Shown: positions 16,026-24,536 of the stretch, in pieces | How the letters are laid out: each line of letters starts with the position of its first letter | Numbering within the stretch: the stretch's first letter is position 1 | Source of the DNA: an uncultured Acetatifactor sp. | GTDB lineage: Bacteria > Bacillota > Clostridia > Lachnospirales > Lachnospiraceae | Reading direction: 5' to 3' | Assembly (NCBI GenBank): GCA_910577035.1 | Contig: CAJTKW010000042.1 | Coordinates: forward strand, 1-36,687 | Length of the DNA: 36,687 bases | Notes under the pieces: model-generated | What the model saw: the letters and a program-made list of their open reading frames with translations, nothing else | What the model was told of the DNA's origin: nothing | The model's database searches: none | Made by a program: the position numbers and the translations under genes

Positions 16026-17477
16026 ATGAGTACAGACAGATATGAGAGTCCTTTGACGGAGCGTTATGCCAGCAGGGAGATGCAGTACATTTTCTCACCG
16101 GATATGAAGTTTAAGACCTGGAGAAAGCTGTGGATCGCCCTGGCGGAGACGGAGAAGGAGCTGGGCCTGTCCCGGGACGGCAGCCCGGTGATTACCGATG
16201 AGCACATTGAGGAGCTGAAGGCTCATGCGGAGGACATTAATTATGATGTGGCAAAGGCCAGGGAAAAGGAAGTGCGCCATGATGTCATGAGCCATGTATA
16301 CGCATACGGGCAGCAGTGTCCCAAGGCGGCGGGGATCATTCACCTGGGGGCTACGTCATGCTATGTGGGAGATAATACGGACATCATCATCATGACGGAG
16401 GCGCTGAAGCTGGTGAAGAAAAAGCTGGTCAATGTGCTTGCAAAGCTGGCGGACTTTGCGGAAAAGTATAAGAGCCAGCCTACCCTTGCCTTTACCCATT
16501 TCCAGCCGGCCCAGCCTACTACCGTGGGAAAGCGAGCCACTCTCTGGCTGCAGGAATTCTACCTTGATCTGGAGGATCTGGAGTATGTGCTGGGCACCAT
16601 GAAGCTGCTGGGCTCCAAAGGTACCACAGGCACCCAGGCATCTTTTCTGGAGCTGTTTGACGGCGACCAGGAGACTATCGACAGGATCGATCCCATGATT
16701 GCGGAGAAAATGGGCTTTCAGGAATGTTTCCCCGTGTCCGGCCAGACCTATTCCAGAAAGGTGGATACCCGGGTGGCAAACGTGCTGGCAGGCATTGCGG
16801 CGTCAGCCCACAAGATGAGCAATGACATTCGTCTGCTCCAGCATTTGAAGGAGGTGGAGGAACCCTTTGAGAAGAGCCAGATCGGTTCCTCGGCCATGGC
16901 TTACAAAAGGAATCCCATGAGAAGTGAGAGGATTGCTTCCCTGTCCAGGTATGTGATGATTGACGCGCTGAATCCGGCCATAACGTCAGCTGCCCAGTGG
17001 TTTGAACGCACCCTGGATGATTCGGCGAATAAGCGTCTCTCCATTCCCGAGGGCTTTCTGGCTGCGGACGGGATCCTGGATCTGTGCCTGAACGTGGTGG
17101 ACGGGCTGGTGGTGTACCCGAAAGTGATTGAAAAGCGGCTCATGAGTGAGCTGCCCTTTATGGCTACGGAGAATATCATGATGGATGCGGTGAAGGCCGG
17201 GGGCAACCGGCAGGAGCTCCATGAGCGTATCCGTGAGCTTTCCATGGAGGCAGGACGCAGCGTAAAGGTGGAAGGGAAAGATAATAACCTGCTGGAGCTG
17301 ATTGCGGCGGATCCGGCTTTTAACATGTCATTGGAGGAGCTGCAGAAGACCATGGATCCCGGGAGATACGTGGGCCGCTCCGTGGAGCAGGTTGACGCCT
17401 TCCTGAAGCAGGTGATACGACCTCTTCTGGAGGAGAACCGTGAGCTGCTGGGGGTAAAGGCAGAGATAAATGTATAA
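16026..17477 (+). CDS. purB: Adenylosuccinate lyase
   Basis: Cytosolic fumarase/aspartase-superfamily enzyme of purine synthesis; it removes fumarate from SAICAR and from adenylosuccinate. The 483-aa length fits the family. Visible motifs: GATSCYVGDNTDI (substrate-binding, ligand for the phosphate), FTHFQPAQPTTVGKR with the conserved His, and the flexible signature loop QIGSSAMAYKRNPMRSERI with the catalytic Ser, in which the usual MPYK is MAYK. It is preceded by a well-spaced AGGAGG. The PurF-like gene starts 12 bases after its stop, so both are probably co-transcribed. Confidence 0.96.
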   Translation: MSTDRYESPLTERYASREMQYIFSPDMKFKTWRKLWIALAETEKELGLSRDGSPVITDEHIEELKAHAEDINYDVAKAREKEVRHDVMSHVYAYGQQCPKAAGIIHLGATSCYVGDNTDIIIMTEALKLVKKKLVNVLAKLADFAEKYKSQPTLAFTHFQPAQPTTVGKRATLWLQEFYLDLEDLEYVLGTMKLLGSKGTTGTQASFLELFDGDQETIDRIDPMIAEKMGFQECFPVSGQTYSRKVDTRVANVLAGIAASAHKMSNDIRLLQHLKEVEEPFEKSQIGSSAMAYKRNPMRSERIASLSRYVMIDALNPAITSAAQWFERTLDDSANKRLSIPEGFLAADGILDLCLNVVDGLVVYPKVIEKRLMSELPFMATENIMMDAVKAGGNRQELHERIRELSMEAGRSVKVEGKDNNLLELIAADPAFNMSLEELQKTMDPGRYVGRSVEQVDAFLKQVIRPLLEENRELLGVKAEINV

Positions 17478-17489
17478 GGAGAATGCAGT

Positions 17490-18896
17490 ATGGGTGGTTT
17501 TTTTGGAGTGGCATCAAAAGAGGACTGTATGTTTGATCTGTTTTTCGGGACGGATTATCATTCCCACCTGGGAACCAGGCGGGCGGGCATGGCGGTCTAC
17601 AGCAGAGAAGAAGGGTACAACAGAGCGATCCACAATATAGAGAATGCTCCTTTTCGAACGAAATTTGACAAAGATGTCAATGAAATGAAGGGCAGGCTGG
17701 GAATAGGCTGTATCTCCGACTATGAGCCGCAGCCTTTGATTGTCCGTTCCCATCATGGCACCTATGCCATTACTACGGTGGGGAAGATCAATAATTCCGC
17801 GGGCCTGATTAACGAACTGTTTTCCAAGGGGCATTCCCACTTCCTGGAGATGAGCGGCGGGGACATCAATGCCACGGAGCTGGTGGCTTCCATTGTAAAC
17901 CAGAAGGATAATCTGGTGGAGGGAATCCGCTATGCCCAGGAGATTATAGACGGCTCCATGACGATTCTGGTTCTGACGCCCAAGGGGATTTATGCCGCCA
18001 GGGACAGGCTGGGCAGGACCCCCATATCCATCGGCAAAAAGGAAGGGGCGTACTGCGTATCTTTTGAGAGCTTTGCCTATCTGAACCTGGGATATACCCT
18101 TGACAGAGAGCTGGGGCCCGGGGAAATTGCGGTGGTGACGCCGGAGGGCGTGAAAACCCTGCTACAGCCCGGAAAGGATATGAAGATCTGTACCTTCCTG
18201 TGGATTTATTACGGCTACCCCTCTTCCTCTTATGAGGGGATCAGCGTGGAGCAGATGAGATACAACTGCGGGGCAAAGCTGGCGGAGAGAGACCATGTGC
18301 AGCCGGATATTGTGGCAGGGATACCGGATTCCGGTACGGCCCATGCCATCGGCTATGCCAACCGCTCAGGGATTCCTTTTTCCCGGCCTTTTATCAAATA
18401 TACCCCCACCTGGCCCCGTTCCTTTATGCCTACCATCCAGACCCAGCGCAACCTGATAGCCAGGATGAAGCTGATCCCGGTCCATGATCTGATCGAGAAG
18501 AAGAGCCTGCTTCTGATTGACGATTCCATTGTCAGAGGCACCCAGCTGCGGGAGACTACGGAATTTCTCTATCAGAGCGGTGCAAAAGAGGTACATATCC
18601 GGCCTGCCTGCCCGCCGCTTCTTTTCGGGTGCAAATATCTGAATTTCTCCCGTTCTTCTTCGGAGATGGATCTGATTACCAGAAGGATCCTGAAGGAGAT
18701 GGAGCAGGAGGAGAGAAAGATCGACCTGAAGTATTATGTAGATCCGGATACGGACGAATATGCCGAAATGGTGGAGCGTATCGGCAAAAAGCTTAATTTC
18801 ACCAGCCTGCGCTTCCACAGGCTGGACGATATGATTGCCTCTGTGGGAATCGAACAGGAGAAGCTCTGCACTTACTGTTGGAACGGAATAGAATAA
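17490..18896 (+). CDS. PurF-like amidophosphoribosyltransferase homologue lacking the glutaminase cysteine
   Basis: Standard PurF makes phosphoribosylamine from PRPP and glutamine. This 468-aa protein keeps the PRTase half: LLIDDSIVRGTQLRET (residues 340-355, PRPP loop) and SFMPTIQTQRNLIARMKL. It also keeps likely 4Fe-4S cysteines (Cys234 in KICTF, Cys381 in FGCKY, Cys460 and Cys463 in CTYC). The N-terminal glutaminase half is degraded. It begins MGGFFGV where PurF has MCGIFGI, so the nucleophilic Cys is Gly; the QHRGQ-type motif reads HLGTRRAGM, HNGN reads VGKINN, and RYST is not recognisable. The start is fixed by TAAGGAGA ahead of the ATG at 17490, and no alternative gives a Cys at position 2. 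It may use free ammonia, another amine donor or a partner. It follows purB in one operon and ends 8 bases from the convergent kinase. Confidence 0.85.
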   Translation: MGGFFGVASKEDCMFDLFFGTDYHSHLGTRRAGMAVYSREEGYNRAIHNIENAPFRTKFDKDVNEMKGRLGIGCISDYEPQPLIVRSHHGTYAITTVGKINNSAGLINELFSKGHSHFLEMSGGDINATELVASIVNQKDNLVEGIRYAQEIIDGSMTILVLTPKGIYAARDRLGRTPISIGKKEGAYCVSFESFAYLNLGYTLDRELGPGEIAVVTPEGVKTLLQPGKDMKICTFLWIYYGYPSSSYEGISVEQMRYNCGAKLAERDHVQPDIVAGIPDSGTAHAIGYANRSGIPFSRPFIKYTPTWPRSFMPTIQTQRNLIARMKLIPVHDLIEKKSLLLIDDSIVRGTQLRETTEFLYQSGAKEVHIRPACPPLLFGCKYLNFSRSSSEMDLITRRILKEMEQEERKIDLKYYVDPDTDEYAEMVERIGKKLNFTSLRFHRLDDMIASVGIEQEKLCTYCWNGIE

Positions 18897-18904
18897 AAAA
18901 CTGC

Positions 18905-20233
18905 TTACGGGGCCAGAATGACTTCAAACATCACTCTTCCGTGATCCAGGGTCTTTGTCCGGATCTGGCCCCGGTGGAGCTCTACGATGGATTTGGCTAT
19001 GGAGAGCCCCAGGCCGTAGCCGCCGTCCGGGGTTCTGGCTCTGTCGGCCCGATAGAAACGTTCAAATACTTTATCCCCTTCACAGCCTTCCGGATCGGAG
19101 AAATCATTGATTACCTGCAGCCTGATCTGCCGTTCCCGGAATAGTCTTACAGTCACCTTCCCTTTTTCGTCGCAGTATTTTACGGCGTTGTCCATAAGGA
19201 TGGACACTACCTGCCGCAGCTTTGCCTCTTCTCCGTCGTACCGTATGTTTTCCGCAATATCCAGGGTAATCAGTTTCCCCTGGGAATGCAGCAGCCCCTC
19301 AAAGGATTTTGCCGTGTCATAAACGGCGTCACTGAGATTAAAAGGGGAGAACACAGGTTTTTCCCCTTCGTCCATTTTTGCCAGGGTGATCAGGCTGCGC
19401 ACCAGGCTGTTCAGTCTGTCTACCTGTCTGTCAATGCCGTCAAACCATTCACTGTCCCCATATAGCATTCTGGCCAGCTCATTGTCCGCCGAGATAACGG
19501 TGAGGGGTGTTTTCAGCTCATGTCCCGCGTCCGTGACAAATTGTTTCTGGCGGGCATAACTGTCTGCAATCGGCTTTATGGCATGTCCGGAAGCCAGTAT
19601 AATGATAAAAAGGACCAGCAGGAAGCTGACGAGGCCGATTATCACCGAGATCAGCAGCATGGTAAAGAGCGCGTTAAGGTCAAAGGAAGCATTGAGCAGG
19701 CCGATCACGGTTTGGGATTCCCCGTCTGCATCGGGTAAGGAGGTAATACAGTATTTGAAATACTGATACCATCCCCGGGAGCGGTTCTTTTTCAGGAGGG
19801 CGGCGGCCACTGAAGCCAGCTCTTCCCGGGAATAATTTTGGGCCGCATCCTGGTGGATTTCCAGTATGTTTCCGTCTTGATCCAGGCTGATTACGCAGCC
19901 GTCGGCGTGAAGGCGCAGACGATTTTCAAAGCGGGGCAGCCCGTTTTGCGGTATGTCCCGGAGGCCGGGGGGTGCTCCCTCCTGTTCCCGGCTGCCGTGG
20001 GACAGGGCAGGCCCGTCCCCTGGCTGGCCAGGCTCCTTGTCCCCGGGCAGGTTAAGGGATTCCTCCTCATGCTGGCCGGGGAGCTGGCGAAACAGGGAGT
20101 CCAGACGTTGGTCCAGCTGTCGGTTGGTCTGAAAGAAAAATGTACCGTTGACGGCAGCCAGTACCAGCAGGATCATGGCAAACAGCGCCCCCGCGGTGAT
20201 GGAAATAAATTTTCTTCTTAATTTTTTAATCAT
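18905..20233 (-). CDS. Sensor histidine kinase
   Basis: Membrane sensor of a two-component pair, 442 aa. TM1 spans about residues 11-33, an extracellular sensor about 34-187 with a Pro/Gly/Glu-rich stretch (DKEPGQPGDGPALSHGSR), and TM2 about 188-214. The linker to the kinase is short, with no clear HAMP. The H-box is GHELKTPL with His238 as phospho-acceptor, the N-box is LMDNAVKYC with Asn349, the F-box is VFERFYRADRAR, and the G2 box is GGYGLGLSIAK. The G1 box is weak: INDFSDPEG stands where DxGxG is usual. It starts 12 bases after the response regulator stop. The stimulus is unknown; the adjoining VTC operon is a probable output. Confidence 0.94.
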   Translation of the reverse strand: MIKKLRRKFISITAGALFAMILLVLAAVNGTFFFQTNRQLDQRLDSLFRQLPGQHEEESLNLPGDKEPGQPGDGPALSHGSREQEGAPPGLRDIPQNGLPRFENRLRLHADGCVISLDQDGNILEIHQDAAQNYSREELASVAAALLKKNRSRGWYQYFKYCITSLPDADGESQTVIGLLNASFDLNALFTMLLISVIIGLVSFLLVLFIIILASGHAIKPIADSYARQKQFVTDAGHELKTPLTVISADNELARMLYGDSEWFDGIDRQVDRLNSLVRSLITLAKMDEGEKPVFSPFNLSDAVYDTAKSFEGLLHSQGKLITLDIAENIRYDGEEAKLRQVVSILMDNAVKYCDEKGKVTVRLFRERQIRLQVINDFSDPEGCEGDKVFERFYRADRARTPDGGYGLGLSIAKSIVELHRGQIRTKTLDHGRVMFEVILAP

Positions 20234-20245
20234 GGAATTTTTTCC

Positions 20246-20917
20246 CTATTTCCTTTCCAGACAGTAGCCGGCGCCGCGGATGGCCTTAATATTGACCGGC
20301 GCCGCCAGTTTATCGATTTTTTTCCTGAGATTGGAGATATAGACCCAGACGATGCTGACCTCAACATCCGAGTCCCAGCCCCAGATCCGTTCCATAAACT
20401 GATCCGTGGAGATGACGGCACCGGGGGACTCCATCAGCAGCTGCAGCATCTGAAATTCCCGGCTTACAAGCCGCAGAACCCGGCCCTGGAAGCCCAGCTC
20501 AAAGGTGGAGAGATTCAGGCTTAAGCCCTGGTATTCCAGGAGGTCATTCTGATAATTCTCCCTGCGGCGCAGCATGGCGCGGACTCTTGCCAGCAGCTCG
20601 CTGGCGGCAAAGGGTTTTGGCAGATAATCGTCTGCCCCGGCATCCAGCCCGTTTACCCGATCTTCAACTTCCCCCCTGGCTGTGAGTAACAGTACGGGGG
20701 TTCTGACTCCGGCATCCCGCAGGATCCGCAGCACCGCAAGGCCGTCCCTGCCGGGCATCATAATATCCAGGATGATGCCGTCATAATTCCCGCTTAAGGC
20801 GTAATCGCAGCCGTCGTTTCCGTTGTATACGGTATCAACGCTGTAGTGATTGTGCTCAAAGAGTGCAGTCAGGGCCCTGGCAATATCTCTGTCATCTTCC
20901 GCAATTAACAGGCGCAT
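20246..20917 (-). CDS. OmpR/PhoB family response regulator
   Basis: Two-domain transcription factor of 223 aa. The receiver (1-115) has the acidic pair AEDDRD, phospho-acceptor Asp51 in GIILDIMMPG, Thr79 in LLLTA and Lys101 in YLPKPF. The winged-helix DNA-binding domain (about 125-220) ends in SIVWVYISNLRKKI and IRGAGYCLERK. It is first in the operon with the histidine kinase, behind a divergent promoter. OmpR-type proteins bind tandem half-sites spaced about one helical turn apart, and such a repeat (GATTTAGGTT twice, 11 bases apart) occurs at 20992-21012 in front of the divergent VTC operon. Confidence 0.95.
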   Translation of the reverse strand: MRLLIAEDDRDIARALTALFEHNHYSVDTVYNGNDGCDYALSGNYDGIILDIMMPGRDGLAVLRILRDAGVRTPVLLLTARGEVEDRVNGLDAGADDYLPKPFAASELLARVRAMLRRRENYQNDLLEYQGLSLNLSTFELGFQGRVLRLVSREFQMLQLLMESPGAVISTDQFMERIWGWDSDVEVSIVWVYISNLRKKIDKLAAPVNIKAIRGAGYCLERK

Positions 20918-20949
20918 GGTATCCTCCGTTCCAATAGCTCTTTGCTACT

Positions 20950-20978
20950 ATTCTATCAAAAACCTTCTCAAAACACAA
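20950..20978 (-). promoter_or_regulatory. Promoter of the two-component operon
   Basis: Reading the minus strand: -35 TTGTGT (20978-20973), 17 bases, -10 TAGAAT (20955-20950). The palindrome ATTGT-TC-ACAAT at 20979-20990 lies just upstream of the -35. Confidence 0.65.
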
Positions 20979-20991
20979 ATTGTTCACAATA

Positions 20992-21025
20992 GATTTAGGT
21001 TGGATTTAGGTTTGTCTGATAGAAT
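20992..21025 (+). promoter_or_regulatory. Response-regulator operator and promoter of the VTC operon
   Basis: Direct repeat GATTTAGGTT at 20992-21001 and 21003-21012, offset by 11 bases, followed by a -10-like TAGAAT (21020-21025). The expected -35 position falls inside the repeats and is a poor match to TTGACA. This is the usual design of a promoter activated by an OmpR-type regulator, and the adjacent gene encodes one. Confidence 0.72.
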
Positions 21026-21117
21026 GATACCTGTGATCGGGAGATACCGATGGAAATCCGCTGCCGCCGGGAAGCAGGGCAGGCACGGGGGCCGGCAGGA
21101 AATGACAGGAGGGCATA

Positions 21118-21834
21118 ATGAATTCACAGGCAGTGTTTCAAAGATATGAAATCAAGTATTTACTGGACCGCGGTCAGAAGGAGGCGGTGCTGGCGGCCAT
21201 GAAGCCGTACATGGAGCGGGATGCCTACGGCAGAAGCACTATCCGTAATATTTATTACGATACGGATAATTACAGGCTGGCCAGGCGTTCCGGGGAGCAG
21301 CCGGTGTATAAGGAAAAGCTCAGGGTCAGGAGCTATGGCCCGGCGGGTCCTGAGGATGAAGTGTTTGTGGAGCTGAAAAAGAAGTATCGGGGCGTGGTCT
21401 ATAAGCGCCGGATACATATCCCGGAGCAGGCGGCCATGAGCTATCTGGCCGGAAAAGCGGGCGCGCCGGGCAGATCCCAGATTACGGAAGAGATCGATTA
21501 TTTCCTCGGATTTTACCGGACGCTGGCGCCCAAGGTATTTCTTTCTTATGAGAGAGAAGCGTACTACACGATAGAACCGGGGGAGTTCAGAGTGACCTTT
21601 GACGAAAATATTCTCTGGCGGGAGACAGACCTGCGCCTGGGGAAGGGAATATACGGGGACTCCATACTGAAGCCGGGACAGACCCTGCTGGAAATCAAGA
21701 CCCCGGGGGGGATCCCGCTGTGGATGGTAAAGGCTCTTTCGGAGGCGGGGATCAGAAAAACCTCGTTTTCAAAATACGGTAACGCATATGCGGAAATTTA
21801 TAACAGAGTAAAAGGAGAATTGATTTATGCTTAA
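21118..21834 (+). CDS. VTC-domain protein, putative polyphosphate polymerase
   Basis: Protein of 238 aa with the VTC fold, a CYTH-like tunnel enzyme that in yeast Vtc4 makes polyphosphate from ATP. Family features: FQRYEIKYLLD near the N-terminus (basic/acidic strand), SIRN-type strand IRNIYYDTDNYRLARRS, KEKLRVRSYGP, VFVELKKKYRGVVYKRR, LSYEREAYY, RVTFDENILWRE, and LEIKTPGGIPLWM with KTSFSKYG at the end. The Lys/Arg and Glu residues line the tunnel in homologues. It starts after AGGAGGG and overlaps the membrane protein gene by 8 bases. Which activity it has in bacteria is less certain than the fold. Confidence 0.88.
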   Translation: MNSQAVFQRYEIKYLLDRGQKEAVLAAMKPYMERDAYGRSTIRNIYYDTDNYRLARRSGEQPVYKEKLRVRSYGPAGPEDEVFVELKKKYRGVVYKRRIHIPEQAAMSYLAGKAGAPGRSQITEEIDYFLGFYRTLAPKVFLSYEREAYYTIEPGEFRVTFDENILWRETDLRLGKGIYGDSILKPGQTLLEIKTPGGIPLWMVKALSEAGIRKTSFSKYGNAYAEIYNRVKGELIYA

Positions 21835-22522
21835 CACGATATTCAAAGGGATTTTTGACACGCAGTACACGGAGCTTATATCCGTTTCGGAGTTTCTGGC
21901 CTGCCTGGGCGGGGCGCTGGTGATCGGGCTGGTCCTGGGCCTTTGCTACACCTACAGGAACCGCTATACCAAAAGCTTCCTGGCGACGCTGGCGCTGCTG
22001 CCTGCCATCGTCTGTGTGGTCATCATGATGGTAAACGGCAATGTGGGTGCAGGGGTAGCGGTGGCAGGAGCCTTCAGCCTGGTGCGTTTCCGCTCCGTTC
22101 CCGGTACAGCCAGGGAAATCGGGGCCATCTTCATGGCCATGTGCGCGGGGCTGATTACCGGCATGGGGTATCTGGGATATGCGGCATTGTTTACACTGGT
22201 GCTGTGCGGGGTGATGCTGCTCTACAGCAGGCTGGATTTTGGCAGCAGGAAAAACGCGGAAAAATATAAGGTGCTCCATATTACCGTGCCGGAGGACCTG
22301 GATTACCAGGGAGCCTTTGACGAGGTACTGCAGGAGTACACTTCCTCCCATGAGCTGGTGCAGGTAAAGACTACTAACATGGGCAGCCTGTTCCGGCTGA
22401 CTTATGAGCTGGTATTAAACGGAGGAGAGGCGGAGAAGGAGCTGATTGACAAGCTGCGGTGCAGAAACGGCAATCTGGAGATCTCCATATCCCGCAGGGA
22501 AACTGCGGCATATGAGCTGTGA
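21827..22522 (+). CDS. DUF4956-type membrane protein
   Basis: Membrane protein of 231 aa, function unknown. Hydrophobic helices lie at about residues 18-38, 47-66, 70-88 and 100-128. Between them is the conserved cytoplasmic-type motif AGAFSLVRFRSVPGTAREIG, which I associate with the DUF4956 family. Residues 145-231 form a soluble alpha/beta tail (YKVLHITVPEDLDYQGAFDE). Genes of this family commonly follow VTC-domain genes, as here with an 8-base overlap, so it probably works with the polyphosphate-type enzyme at the membrane. Confidence 0.85.
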   Translation: MLNTIFKGIFDTQYTELISVSEFLACLGGALVIGLVLGLCYTYRNRYTKSFLATLALLPAIVCVVIMMVNGNVGAGVAVAGAFSLVRFRSVPGTAREIGAIFMAMCAGLITGMGYLGYAALFTLVLCGVMLLYSRLDFGSRKNAEKYKVLHITVPEDLDYQGAFDEVLQEYTSSHELVQVKTTNMGSLFRLTYELVLNGGEAEKELIDKLRCRNGNLEISISRRETAAYEL

Positions 22523-22556
22523 GATTCCGGGAAGCGGAATCATGGAGGGTAGCGTG

Positions 22557-24527
22557 ATGAGAAAAAAGATAGTGGAAAAAGGTTGTGTCCTGTGGATGAG
22601 TTTCTGTCTGGCAGCGGGTATGCTGTCCGGCTGCGGCAGGGAAGAGAAGGAGCTGGTAATAGATTCCCTGGCAGCCGGAGGCAGGAGCCCGGCCGGGGGG
22701 GCATCAGCCTCGGGGACACCGGCTGCGGAGACGCAGGCAGCCGTGATTACTGCGGCGGATGTGGAGAATATGTTTACGGACAGGGATCTGAAGGGGGAAT
22801 ATGACGAAGCAGACGGCATCAGGGTGGAGCTGGATGACAGCGGCCTTACCATTACGGAAGAGGGGGTTTATATCCTAAGCGGCGTTTCCAGGGGGGGCAT
22901 GATTACCGTGGATGTGGAGGAAAACGCCAAGGTCCAGCTGGTTCTGGACAATGCGGAGATTTCCGGCTGTGAAGGGGCAGCGATTTATATCAGGCAGGCG
23001 GATAAGGTATTTCTCACCCTGGCGGAGGGATCGGTAAATACCATGTCCGGCGGCACCAATTATACGAAGCTGGACGACAATAATATTGACGGAGTTATTT
23101 TTGCAAAGAGTGATCTGGTAATCAACGGATCTGGCAGTCTGAATATTACGGCAGCCACCGGGCATGGCATTGTCTCCAAGGACGATCTGAAGGTGACGGG
23201 GGGGAGTATCACCGTAACTGCACCCGGGCATGGACTGTCGGGAAAGGACAGTGTGCGTATCGCAGGAGGGACAGAAGCATCAGAAACATCAGGTTCTTCA
23301 GAGGAAGCAGGTTTCCGGATGCCAAGCCTTAATATCAGCTCCGGTAAGGACGGCATTCATTCCGAAAACGGGGAGCAGGCGGACAAAGGCTTTGTCTGTA
23401 TTACCGGCGGCAGTATTACCATTGTGTCCGACGGGGACTGCATCAGTGCAGGGGCCTATCTGCAGATCGACGGGGGCATGTTTGACCTGACTGCAGGGAA
23501 GGGCAGTGCCAACAGGACTGTGGCCAGGGATGAGGACGGGGAGGAAGTCAGCGCCAAGGGTCTGAAGGCAGACGGCCAGGTCGTGATTAACAGCGGCAGC
23601 TTTCGGATTGACTCCCAGGACGATGCGCTGCACTCCCATAAGAGCCTGAGCATAAACGGTGGGGAGTTTGAGATTGCCACGGGAGATGACGGGATTCACG
23701 CAGAGGAGACGGCGCAGGTGACCGGAGGAACTATCGGGATTTCCACCTGTTATGAAGGAATCGAAGGGAAGGATGTGCTCATTTCAGGCGGATCCATAAG
23801 ATTGTATGCCACAGATGACGGCCTGAATGCCGCAGGGGGCAGCGGTAACTCCCATTCGCTGTTGATTTCAGGGGGGATACTGTATGTCAATGCCGACGGG
23901 GACGGAATAGATTCCAACGGGAACATCACCGTGACCGGTGGAGAAGTATATGTTTCCGGGCCGGAATCCGGTGCAAACGGCGCCATTGATTATGACGGCA
24001 GTGCGCAGATCACAGGAGGCATAGTGGTGGCCGTGGGGGATTCTGCTATGGCCATGAACTTTGGAGAGACCTCTACCCAGGGCTCCGCATTGATTAACAC
24101 CTCCAGATGCGAGGCAGGGACGGACATCAGCCTGGAGGACGAAGAAGGCAATGTGCTGGCAGCCTGCACGGCGGAGAGCGGCTTCAATTCCGTGGTAGTC
24201 AGCTGTCCCGGAATGGAAGAGGGAGGAAGCTATACGATTCATGCGGGAACGGAAGAATATCAGATAACGCTGGATAGCTTGATTTACGGAAACGGCTTCG
24301 GCGGCGGCAGAGGCGGATTTGGCGGCGGCAGAGGCGGATTCGGCGGCAGGCCGGGGAACGAAGGAGAAGTACCTGAGATGCCGGAGGAAGGCGGCCAATG
24401 GCCGGGCAGGCCGGGGAACGAAGGAGAAGTACCTGAGATGCCGGAAGGCGGCCAATGGCCGGGCAGGCCGGGGAACGAAGGAGAAGTACCTGAGGGCCAA
24501 TGGCCGGGCAGGCCGGAGGAGCGGTGA
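22557..24527 (+). CDS. Carbohydrate-binding-domain-type lipoprotein with C-terminal repeats
   Basis: Predicted surface lipoprotein, 656 aa. The signal peptide has basic MRKKIVEKG, a hydrophobic core and lipobox LSGC with Cys26. The start at 22557 follows GGAGGG; an in-frame extension from 22446 would overlap the previous gene and bury the signal. Residues about 95-560 are right-handed beta-helix-like repeats with recurring GGSI/GGxI and DDGI/GDGI units (SGGSIRLYATDDGLNA, ISGGILYVNADGDGIDSNG), as in proteins annotated as carbohydrate-binding domain-containing (DUF4353-like). Residues about 576-600 are Gly/Arg-rich (GGGRGGFGG), then come three copies of a Pro/Glu/Gly repeat. It sits 34 bases behind the DUF4956-type gene, hence likely the same operon. 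The ligand is unknown. Confidence 0.86.
   Translation: MRKKIVEKGCVLWMSFCLAAGMLSGCGREEKELVIDSLAAGGRSPAGGASASGTPAAETQAAVITAADVENMFTDRDLKGEYDEADGIRVELDDSGLTITEEGVYILSGVSRGGMITVDVEENAKVQLVLDNAEISGCEGAAIYIRQADKVFLTLAEGSVNTMSGGTNYTKLDDNNIDGVIFAKSDLVINGSGSLNITAATGHGIVSKDDLKVTGGSITVTAPGHGLSGKDSVRIAGGTEASETSGSSEEAGFRMPSLNISSGKDGIHSENGEQADKGFVCITGGSITIVSDGDCISAGAYLQIDGGMFDLTAGKGSANRTVARDEDGEEVSAKGLKADGQVVINSGSFRIDSQDDALHSHKSLSINGGEFEIATGDDGIHAEETAQVTGGTIGISTCYEGIEGKDVLISGGSIRLYATDDGLNAAGGSGNSHSLLISGGILYVNADGDGIDSNGNITVTGGEVYVSGPESGANGAIDYDGSAQITGGIVVAVGDSAMAMNFGETSTQGSALINTSRCEAGTDISLEDEEGNVLAACTAESGFNSVVVSCPGMEEGGSYTIHAGTEEYQITLDSLIYGNGFGGGRGGFGGGRGGFGGRPGNEGEVPEMPEEGGQWPGRPGNEGEVPEMPEGGQWPGRPGNEGEVPEGQWPGRPEER
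24345..24526 (+). repeat. In-frame tandem repeats in the lipoprotein C-terminus
   Basis: Three copies of decreasing length, starting at 24345 (60 bp), 24405 (57 bp) and 24462 (45 bp), plus a partial fourth at 24507. Each begins GGCAGGCCGGGGAACGAAG and encodes RPGNEGEVPE(MPE)GGQWPG. All length changes are multiples of three, so the frame is kept. Confidence 0.93.
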
Positions 24528-24536
24528 GCCGCCCCA

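Noticed and set aside
22446..22556. Longer N-terminus for the lipoprotein
   Set aside because: It would overlap the preceding gene, place the signal peptide internally, and ignore the GGAGGG before 22557.
24345..24526. Repeats that might suggest a CRISPR array
   Set aside because: The copies are adjacent, without unique spacers, are in frame in the lipoprotein gene, and differ in length by whole codons.
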